Assembly (NCBI GenBank): GCA_021292105.1 | Contig: CM037874.1 | Coordinates: 41,078,309-41,142,308 of the forward strand | Origin: Anadara kagoshimensis | Lineage: Eukaryota > Mollusca > Bivalvia > Arcoida > Arcidae | Direction: 5' to 3' | DNA: 64,000 nt | Shown: piece by piece, positions 1 through 11,200 of the stretch | How positions within the stretch are numbered: position 1 is the first letter of the stretch | Layout: each line of letters starts with the position of its first letter | Notes under the pieces: generated by a model | Told to the model about the DNA's origin: nothing | Database searches by the model: none | Seen by the model: the letters and a program-made list of their open reading frames with translations, nothing else | Position numbers and translations under genes: made by a program

Positions 1-896
1 ATAAAACACACCGTGCCAATCTTTTTGGGGGTTACAATCTGGTTCAGACTTGATTTGGTTGGACGTGCAACTTATAATTAATACATGCTATAAACATATC
101 TCCAGTGATTTAAATTTAAAACAGTAATCAATTCGAAGAAAAATAATACAAAAATATCCATGTAATGTTTTAAGGTGATTTTAGCTTAGGGTACTGTTAG
201 AGTGGACCAATGGTGTTTTACACCCCAGCAAAGATTTTTTCACTTACATTTGAACATGTAGAAATGCGAGTTTTATCATTACTTTTATAAGACCAGTCTA
301 ATAAATGTCTTGATATCGGTAATGATTAATTTTTAGCCAATCTCTGTTTAGAAATGTATTTTTATGTGGGCCAGGAAAGTGTTACTTGATCCAATATCAA
401 CACAGCTTTAATATATTATTGCTCTTTCACAGCTGGTGGGATATATGGTCACCGTTGTTAACAAACTAGATAAAGACTGAAAAAATCAATTTTTAACCTA
501 CAGTACTGACCTGTCGAAAATTCAACACTTAACTAACAAATAAGTCCCGAATCATCAGCTCCTCTCAGTCCCTCATTAACTTTGTCCCGACACAGGTCTG
601 TAGGTGTAACCCATTTTTGGCAGTTTTTCGACCATACCTACGTCTCTCTGCAGCCGGACCTCGGCTCCATTTTGTTAGCTTAGTGTTAAATTTTCGATAG
701 GTCTGTATTGTATATATTAACAGTAAATTTACATTTAAAATGAATTTGTAATTTGAGAGTAATGATAACGGCTCATCGACTTGCAAATGATCCAATCACT
801 ATGTATAGTAGTTAACCAGCTTGTATAAAAAAGCTACATACATAGTTTAAATGGGTCATATGAACTGTAATGATGAAATTAAGCTTCATCTTTATC
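1..896. other. no gene seen
   Basis: AT-rich sequence without a convincing exon. The minus-strand frame around 565-795 is somewhat more GC-rich (near 640-670) but has no recognisable domain or splice structure. Confidence 0.5.
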
Positions 897-1125
897 ACAA
901 AGTGTTTGAAAATATAACAAAGTTCTAGAATAAACTTCATAAAATCTGCAATAATCTCTCCGAAAAATCTGAAAATGTGATCAATTCTTAAAAAAGACTT
1001 TAAAAAATAACTAAAACTTGAACTAATCTTTCTGAGAAATCTGAAAATGTGATCAGTTCTAAAAAAATTAAAAATACTGAAACTTGCACTAATCTCTCGG
1101 AAACATTTGAAAATGTGCATTTATA
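897..1125. repeat. degenerate ~70 bp tandem repeat, three units
   Basis: A unit around AATCTCTCCGAAAAATCTG and AAAATGTGATCA occurs three times. It keeps one frame open on the minus strand as a Phe/Ile-rich repeat (HIFRF, KISSSFSYF). I regard this as repeat-driven and not as a gene. Confidence 0.6.
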
Positions 1126-1705
1126 AATTCCTACTATGTTCTAGCTATACAAAGACATTGTGTGTTTTACGTGCGTGACACTGATGTATTAACATCAATA
1201 TGAGTATATAATCACGGGCTACAAGACACTCACTTCACATTGGAATAATACAGCAATATCTTTTATTGTTATATGTCATTTATGAAACAGTCGATGTGAG
1301 TGTGATATTTACAAAAAATGAATAAAAAATCTTATAAAAATAGTAATGCCCCTTTTCATGTGAACATAGTTTTAGAATATATACAATATGAATTATAAGA
1401 AGACCAGTTATGATTTTTGGAATATTACTTGAGCAATGAATTTATCAATTAACAAAATCAAATTATTCACAAAGATTGCAAATCATAAAGGTACATATAT
1501 CACGAGCAAAAATTTATCTCACCACAAAATGCAAAAAATAAGTACAAAATACTGAACTATATTCCTGACATTTTACGTTCGAGGTCTAGGCACATTTAAA
1601 TTTTTTTGAGTTTGCGCACTATCACGATTCATACGCCATTACGGAACTATTTACACCTTAACACAGTTGATCGAAAAATAATGTTAGTCGGAAAATTTAT
1701 TGTGG

Positions 1706-1708
<3 letters not shown>

Positions 1709-1769
<61 letters not shown>
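1709..1769. repeat. compound (TA)n(GA)n microsatellite
   Basis: A run of TA dinucleotides is followed directly by a longer run of GA dinucleotides. It lies downstream of the MYND gene's stop codon, near its probable 3' UTR. Confidence 0.95.
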
Positions 1770-1771
<2 letters not shown>

Positions 1772-2224
1772 TTATAAATTGATTTTTATTGTTAAAGATC
1801 AAATAATTACTTAGAGTTTGATGTATTACAACTTGTCCTTAATATTGCGCTTCATTTGGTAATCATAAAGTATGCTCGTGATCTGTTTTTTTGTCATTAA
1901 ACAAACTTTAAATCGATTTCTAAAGTCAAATTAATATATCAATATATATACATGCACACATATTTCATCGATTAAATACAATATTATTTCTCTGAGATCA
2001 ATTTGTAGAATTTTAGCAAAATGACATAATTTTCTGTTATATACACCCATTTTGATAAAAATAAACGAAAACTATCGCTTTGTCCTGAAGTCTTTATATA
2101 CAACTACAAAAATTCAGCTACATTACGAAGTCTTCCTGAGTTTTTTGTCTGTATCCATGGTGATAAACGAGGAAGCTTAATGAGAAGAAGATGATGTAAC
2201 TGTACAGTATTCCATCTACAACCA

Positions 2225-2272
2225 TCACGACGACGACTTGCACTCGTTTGCATGGCTCTGCCAGTGGTTTAG
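2225..2272 (-). CDS. terminal exon, second half of the MYND finger
   Basis: This 48-base exon follows a TATTTCAG acceptor and encodes LNHWQSHANECKSSS then TGA. Joined in phase 0 to the exon ending at 4117, it supplies the last His and Cys of the finger: the spacing after the sixth Cys is x7-H-x3-C, exactly the MYND pattern. It is too short for an ORF scan and was found from the acceptor and the missing ligands. The 3' UTR must lie below 2225. The first AATAAA-type signal I notice on this strand is near 1776-1782, which I regard as only a candidate. Confidence 0.85.
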   Translation of the reverse strand, partial: LNHWQSHANECKSSS

Positions 2273-5200
2273 CTGAAATATGAATAACAACCATCACACT
2301 TTACTGTATTTGTAATAAATGAAAGTAACAACCCTGCAATGGACCCCCCCCCACACACACACACACACGTGCGTATGTTGAACCATGATACGCAGTAACA
2401 CATGAATATTGTACTAAGGATGCGTAAGGATACTATAATTTATTTACAAAACTCTTCGGACATTCAGGAATTTGTTATAAATAACAGAAGAATGTTGTCT
2501 TAAGGACGTTAAAGGTTGGTATATTTGAGAACCCTAAGGAATAAATTTACTAACTGAAGACTGAAAAAAACCTATTTGTTTCCAATGCTTAACCCGAAAA
2601 AAACCCAAAGATAAATTTTGAAAACAAGAAAACACATATAAACCATTGAGTTTCAGGAAGTTATGTGATGCATTACAAGATGAAACATCAGCATACCGGT
2701 TCACGCTCTTAACACAATCCCAACAGCAAAGTAAAATCTAGTGGAAAATCACGTGTCTAACCTGACTTGTCAGTTCCGAAGTTTTTACTTTGCTTCTTGA
2801 TTGTGATATGAACATGGTTTAGTATGTTTGTTTTTACTTTGCTTCTGGGTTGTGATTATGCCATGGGTTAGTATGTTTGCTTTAAATTATCTCTTCTGGT
2901 GGACTAAAAAAGCCATTTGTGTCCAATGCTCCCAACAAACGAACACACATGACACATGTTGGATCTACTTTTAAAGGGATTTCAACTATTCTACTTAAGG
3001 TTCTTAAGTAGGCCCTAGTTTACCAGAAAATAAAGCACCTTTATAGACGCTTAGCCCAGTTAAAACCAAAGATAAATTTGAAAACAAGACAACATCTGTA
3101 TACCATTGAGTTTATGGACGTTATGTGATATATTACAAGATGAAACATAAACATACCGGTCCATGCTCTTAACACAATCCTAACAGCAAAGTAAAATCTT
3201 TAACATTCAAAGACAGAGATTAAAACGTTATCTAATTGTTCAGCTTAATTTGACATAATTGAAATATGTATATGCCCAATTATCATAATCGAATTAGAAT
3301 AAATTTAAAATAAAAATATCGAAATATATTTTACCAAATCCACCTAAGGCAATATTTTGTTTAAATGATAAAACATAAATCATATTATTTTAGGGAATAA
3401 CTTCAAGAGATTTAAAGGATAAGGAAGGTGTAGTATATATCCTTCCGGAGCACCCGGCCTCACTTCTCTGGTGGAAAATCACGTGTCTAACATGACTTAT
3501 CAGTTCCAAAGTTTTTACTTTACTTCTGGATTGTGATTCGGACATGGATTAGTATGTTTGTTTTAACTTTGCTTCTGGATTGTGATACGAACATGGATTA
3601 GTATGTTTGTTTTTACTTTGCTTCTTGATTGTGATACGGACATGGATTAGTATGTTTGTTTTAACTTTGCTTCTGGATTGTGATACGAACATGGATTAGT
3701 ATGTTTGTTTTTACTTTGCTTCTTGATTGTGATACGGACATGGATTAGTATGTTTGTTTTAACTTTGCTTCTGAATTGTGATACGAACATGAATTAGTAT
3801 GTTTGTTTTTGATTATCTCTTCTAGTGGACTAAGCATTCCCGATGATATCATAAGCCCAGGAGGTAGTACATAGTATTGTCAGATAAACATTGTTAATCA
3901 AAATTATTAAAATTTAAAATTCCTAAAATACTAAGCTTTATGCTTCATCATTCAAACAGAGTATTGCCTTATGTGAATTTTGTAAAATATATTTTGGTAT
4001 TTCTATTCTCATTTTAACATCTTTTGGTCCAAGCACTACTGATGAGGACTTTTATTCCAAAAAAGACCGTCTTGTGCAAAAAAAATTAAAACAAGTTTAG
4101 TAACAATTACACCTACCTGGCATTGTGGACTGCAGTACCATATTTGTTTACAACCAGAGCAAAGATATAAGGCATATTTTCTGCATAAAATACAGCTACC
4201 ATGAACGCTTTTAGCATGATTACTATTGAGTTGGGTCTGCGCTCTTTGAAGAGGAGTAAGATTTCCATTTTTAATATTCGTTGCATGTTGTTCCATTGGC
4301 TTAGTCTGTTGGACATGTGTGTATTGTAGATTTGGGTTCGAAACCGGTACCTATTTTTTGCAAAAAAAAATATTTTCTTAAACAGTTGTTTCTTCACATA
4401 TTACTTTTGACTTTTTCTTTCGTTTTGAAATAATATATATGTGGCAACACCATTTAACAAAGTCTGTGGTTTTTACTGGATAATTCAGTTTCAGTTTTCT
4501 ATACCATTTTATCGCCGTCTTACTACTAAAACAATGAAGGAAAAAGGTTTTGAAAAAATGATGGATAAAACAATACGCATTATTAATTAGATTACCATCT
4601 CTAGTTTGATTTGTCTGTAATATGAAAATATAAATTAGCAACAGGATAAATTTATAATACAAAACTAGAAGAACTGTAAGAGAAATATAAATATTACTAG
4701 TATTTTCTCGACGTCTTGAAGAGTTTCTTTTCAAAATTCAAAAACAAATATACTAATCTAACTTAAAATCACAAACAAAATAAAAACTTTGAAAGCTGTT
4801 AAATTAGGCTAAACACGTACATTTACCACAAGAAAGTGAGGCCTGGTGCTACGGAAGGATAAGCGCCTTTTTGTATAGTTAGGCCGGATGCCCGGTAGGT
4901 TAGGCACCACATGTTTAGCTAGGTGCACTCACCAGGTGTGTTATCAAAGTTGAGAATGAAAGAGCAATAGAACTATGGGACGTGAAATATATTAAGAACA
5001 ATTTTGGATACATCGACATTATTTTTATCAATGATATAGTGATGGCGAGCAACTGATTAGATAAATTCGATTAAAACGAAGGTACAAACGTTTACCTGCA
5101 TCAATCTTGGTATGGTTCCACTAGATGTTTGTACGATCATATTTTGTGATTGTATGTGTTGAGCTAAATCAGCAGGTGCCCGTTGTCGTTGAGAATTTGT

Positions 5201-8200
5201 TGATACTGAATGTTGATTGCTATAGTGTTGTAATTGTTTCGGACCATCCACCGTTCGATGTACAATCTGACGTTGTAAACAATCCGCTGAAGTGTTATTC
5301 ATTACACCTTTAAAATAGAAAGTACACAAGGATACTCAATTATTTACGTACTTGGGCACATATGCAGAATTTTATTACGAGGTGGCCGTCTAGTGCTTGA
5401 AAAAATGAAATTGGTTTGGTACAACAAAATTTTAGATTTGAAAAATTTAAAGTGTCAAGATAGTTGATATCTTAATGGCGTGATTTTTAAATAAATGAAA
5501 ACAAATAAACAAAACCATTTCCAAGTACAAGGAAAGTTTTGAAACTGAAGTTAAACACGCGAACTTCCACCAGGGAATTTATTTATATTTTGGGTTTTTA
5601 AAAATTTGATCTCAGAGATCTGAAGAAATTTGACCAAAGCAAATCATTTAGATGTCGTGTTTCTTTTTCAAAACAAATATGATGATTTAGGATTTACAGT
5701 TAATATATAGATAGTACATGTTTCCCATAATGTAAGCGAAAATAAAACACATGTGTCTCTAAAATGTTAATATACTGGTCTATCATAAATATTTGAATTA
5801 AAGGTCACATTGGACAGGTCAATATTGTTTGCCTAAAATAATACTACTACTACTACTACTACTACTACTAATAATAATAATAATAAAAATAATATAATAA
5901 TAAAAATCGATTTACCTTCTATCTTTTGACCATCTCTGTCTCTCATTATCTGTTGTTGCAAAAGTATTATTTGTTGTTTCTTTTGTAGTTGTTGTTGCTG
6001 TTGTAGATGTTGTTGCTTTAGAAGTTGTTGTTGCTGTTGCTGTTGTTGTTGTTGTTGCTGCTGCTGTTGTTGTTGTTGTGTTGTTGTTGTTGTTGGATGG
6101 CAGTGTTAGATGCATTTGCTGACCACTAGGATTCATTTGTTGTACATTTGAAATACTTTGGTCAGTTTTTGGCAGTATTGGTCTGTTTGAGCCAGATCCG
6201 GACACTTCTGTTACCGGTGTGTTGTAGCGAACTTCCTTTCTTACTCCTAAAAGTCGTACTGTTTGTGGACGCAACTGGCCCGGAACCAAATCAGACATTT
6301 GTTGCTGAAGTTGCTGTCGCTGTTGAACATTGAACTGTTGGAATGATCCATTTTCAACGTATTGAGTAGGAGTATTTTGTAACTGTACTATTCCAGAACT
6401 TTGTGTAGCATTAGGAAGTTGATTTTGATGCTGTTCGTGTGAATGTAACTTCACTGAGCCATGAACAACATGCTTCTGTTGTTGCTGCTGATGATGTTGT
6501 AAGGGATGTTGCTGAAGAAGTTGTTTATGATGCTGATGCAGCTGCTGCTGCTGCTGAATATCCGGCACATGTTTTTGAATATAGCCATATTTATTCTGTA
6601 GATTTTCAATATGTTCATTAGGAAGGACAACGGGAAGGTTTATACCTCTTTCATTGGCAGGTATGGCATAGCGCAAAGGTAAAGTCATCTGTTGTGAACG
6701 CGGATGAATAGGGGGAGACAGTATCGCATTCGTTAAAGCACTTAAATTTTGATTTGGAACAACAGGAATATGATGAGGCTCATGATATTTCTTCAGTGCA
6801 TTTGGATCATGATTACCTACTTCAGGGATTTGCGAATTTTGAAAAACATGCATGTTTTTGGACACTTCATTTAAATACGCCTTTTGTGGATTAAATTTTT
6901 GCCGGTTTATGCTATTGCTATTTAATCTTTCTTGTGTAATCTTGTCAAGATTACTAATGTTTACACTTTCTCTCGAGTTTTGCCTACCTCTCATTTTTAT
7001 TGTACCAGTAGCCGTCTGGTTATTGCTAGAAGTTTCTTGTTTTTGCCGTCGCGCAAGAGCAGCATTTAATTCTTTTTGCACTTCAATCTCCGTCATCCGT
7101 CTGTCTGAACCTTTTTCCTTAGAAAGATCAATAACGTCTGATTTTTTAGTTGCGCTTTGCAACCCAGAATGATTCTGTTGTAAATCTAAAATTTGCTGTC
7201 TATTTTCAGAGAATTCCGATGGACTAACCATTTTTGTTTTTGGTGGCACTGAAAGATATCGTCTTTTGCTTTAGTTAAATCCGTTGGTTGAGATAAGTTT
7301 GCGGAAGAAACAGATGAAGACTTTGGTGGTGTTATAAAATCACCACTTTGATTTGAGTATGGCCGAACAACAGTTTGACATTCCATGTCTGCAGACTGGA
7401 TTGGTGCCGATGCAGACCTACCAAGTGTTGTCTGCTGAACATTAGATTGTTGTTTCTCTTTGCTATTTTCATCTATTGAGTGCCTATGACTTGTTGGTGC
7501 AAACTTTTGTTGCCCGTTGCAAAAAGATGGTAGTGGAAAAATCAGTCGACCGGGAGTCTCAAATGGTGCTTGGCAGTGTGCTTGGGGTATTTCTTTACTG
7601 GTTCGAACATTTATTTCTCTCTGTCCAGGAGGATCCATGACTGCCGTTTTCCTTGCTATGAAAGGACAAGATGCTTTAATATGTGGTGGGATTGAGTAGA
7701 CACTTTTGTCCAATTTCGTTATAAGATCTAACGACGAATTAGTTTTTGATTGATGAGCTTGAGGAGGAGAGGATTTTTCTATTTTATCCTTTCTCGTGTT
7801 TCGATTTTCGTTTTTCCCTGAGGATTCATTATTTATACTTGTATAGTGTTTGATTCCGATTGTGTAGTAATTCTAGTCAACTGAAATTCCGATGTATGAT
7901 TTTCATCAATATTTGCCAATCGCTTAGTGCCAGCTCTAGCAAGACTTAGGCCTTCGAGCCCAAGTTTTTGTATCAATTCTGCCTTTTGTCTTCGTAAGTC
8001 TAATAGCAACTCTCTCTCCTTAGCTTTACGTTCTGCCAATAATTCAAGTTGTTTGAACTCTTTTAAATGTTTTTCAAACTCATATTGTAATAAGTTGGGG
8101 TTTTTGGTTGGATGGCTATTTTGTTTTGCTATCAGAGGCTGTGGCGTGACCATCGTGTTATCCAATTGTTCGGACAACGGTAACTGACTTGAAAGTGAAT

Positions 8201-11200
8201 ACCTATCTGCACTCAAATTAGGATTGCTTAAACAAGGAATTTTATTCGGTGGTTCTGGGGAATCCGACAATACACTTCTAAAACCTAAGATGCTTCTATC
8301 GTATCGTTCAAGTTGGTTTTCAGAAGGTTCTTCTTTCGGCTGTTGTGTATTAAAAGCGCTTGGTAATGGAGATGGCGTGTCGTGTGCATAAACTGAATCT
8401 ACGGTACAACCAGTTGACAAATCCGTGGAACACGACTGGTCATCACATGAAATGGAATTCCTATTGTGTGTAGATACTGGTATTAAACTAGGAACTGGAG
8501 GGAGTTTGTACTGATTTGTTTTTCCTATTTCTTGTGTTTCATCTTCCCCGAATATGAATTCTTTTGATTTTTCAGAATCGTTCACTACACAGCTCTCTAA
8601 TGTGTGACATTCAGGATCTTGTTTCACAATATAGGAATTTTCTGAATCAGTAAAATCTTCGTTCCTTTGTGACTTGTTGGAAATATCGTCTTCATTTGCA
8701 ACAGTATCTAAATATAATATAGTATGATATAACTACAAGACAGAAGGGCAAGGAGATCTCTATGAACTACCAAAACCATTTTTTCAACAGCGTAGTCGAA
8801 AATTTAAAATTCAAATTTACTTGAACCTAGTCGTAAATAAAATTACAATGTACTAAGCTTATTCTCTTTGAATATCAAAGAATTTATCAATAGAAAGATA
8901 ATGAAACTAAAATAGGGACTGACACGTAACTGATGTCTTCATGCCAAATTACGTCGTCAAAAAGTAATTTGTTCACCAGATTTTTTACCCATTTAAAATT
9001 AACATATCGAGAAGTTTTTCAATTTTTAGAAAAAAAATTGGTAATCAAGGTTGATCATAGTACTATCAAACTTTATACAAATTATTCAGATTTTTCTATG
9101 GCATTTTCAAAATACGCTGTCATATTGGACCTTCAAGTATAAATGATTTTATCATTGTTAATATAAATCTTAATATAGAACAACTTAAAGTTACAAAGCT
9201 ATAACAATTTGTATTTGGGACAGTCCTCCAAATCTTTAAACACAGTAAATTTGCAATAAACAGTTTTAAAGAAGTAAATTTCAGTAAATAATGTAAAAAT
9301 ACGATCAAATAAAAGATCAAAGAACGTATTAAACTTGTAAACAGCTATCAAAATCTGAGGTACATTAATTTTTGTTTTTGTCAGAGCTTGGTAATCTCAG
9401 ATGCTGAAGACCTTGCATGTTTAATTTTTTAATGGTATCTTTTCGAGAAGAATCAAAGGCCTATCTTTTACAAAGTAATTTTTTAACTTTTGTAAAATTA
9501 TGTTAAAAAAAGGGAAGGGTATAATGTGGGAACCCAATATTTTCACACAAATACCCATTTAGATTTAACTTCGTCCTTTGGAAGGTCTATCAACATTGTA
9601 GTTATGTTTTTTACAATGCATGTTTGTAACATACCCGGTTCTGTTGCATCTAAGGTTGAATGTGGTTCGTCTTGAGCTGCTTCATCACGACTGTCTTCAG
9701 CCCTTGACCCATCTGGATTCTGATTGGTCATCTGACTTGTTGAGTCCCCAATCATGTCCTCTGTATGATGTAATCTAATTAATAATTATATAAAAAATAT
9801 AATAAGCACATCCTAAACATATTTGGATCATCTGGGTAATTTAAAAGTGAATTAATGTTGAAACCCAAAGAAGCATTATTTAATTTTTTTGCAGTCAATG
9901 GAATGTTAGCAAAAAGATAGAAAGGCTGTTAAAATTCAGTATCTTAACAGAGCATATGTACGTCTTGGTAACATCTTGTACACGAGACATTATGCTAAAA
10001 AGATAGTCATGAAGTCGAAAAGGGTTTGCATCTATTGCATGTGAAAATGAAATTGGCCTACTAGTATTGTTTGGAACACAAAAATTCGATTCACAGGGAA
10101 TTGTCTCGAGTTATATAGTTATCTTAAAGCTCGCCAAAACATGAATTTAAAGAATTAAAAGACTTATAATTACACCCAACACGTACAGCTTTTTTCAAAC
10201 CAAGCGAAAATAAACAAATATCATTTCATGTAGTTACTACATTTTTGGCAAAGTTTTCATTACGTTTGACCTTTTAACACAATTGCAATTTTGATGTTAT
10301 CGCTGTAAAATTAAAATAAGTATCAATTTGTTTTTTAACATAGGACCATTAGTTGTAACTAAGTGAGTTGTTTGGGGCCTTAAATAGTTTAATAACTAAT
10401 AGTCCAGTCAACCTGCAGTTTGACTTCAAACTAATTGTAACAGAATATATTTTGTTACTAATTTGCTCTTAGATAATAAAATGATTGTGGTAAAATCTAC
10501 CTAAATCTGGTAAGGGGTAAGCAGTTTTTGAGAACTTTTAATTTTTCGTGAGATTTTATATAGATAAGGGAGATAACTCTTGTAAAACAGTTGGAGTTTT
10601 AGTCCCATTATGATATGGGAAGAAAATGTAAATCAACAACACTGGAATTAATCAATCATAATTGTTTTCATGTATACATTTAACATTTCTGGGCTGGTTT
10701 AAGGTTAAAATATCAGCTCGTTTTAATTCAGTTGCATTATGTTTTTAGTCTGCCACAATCAAATGTTTCTAGTAAAGAATAACTAATGACAGAATACTCA
10801 GAGTAATGTTGTAGAAGTATAGAAATATTATACGTTTTTTCCCGAGACACATTTATTTTATCATTTAATGCATAATAAAATAAATCTGAGGTTAGTTTAT
10901 CTTTTTTCATCTCTTCAACATTCCCTCATTACCGTTTTGCATAAAGTCTTTCGCACAAATTAATTATTTTTATTCATTCCATATATGCATTCAAAACTAT
11001 ATTAAATGATTCATTTGAAGTCTATCTATAAATTTCCATCTGATTTCTAGGTTGTGCTTCATATAGTAGCATAGAGAATAACTGAATTTTGGAAAATTTC
11101 TATGTAAAATTTAGGCTCACCATACAGAGTTATCCCCCTTTTCTATAGAAAATGCTATTGACAAAATAAATTTGCAAAAAAGCAAAAATCCTTTGAATTG

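Noticed and set aside
6148..7172. plus-strand frames opposite the MYND gene
   Set aside because: They are antisense shadows of the Gln-rich exon without motif or splice support.
7833..7860. small intron instead of a frameshift near 7850
   Set aside because: The only nearby GT (CAA/GTATAA) pairs with acceptors of the wrong phase, whereas one added base restores a natural reading.
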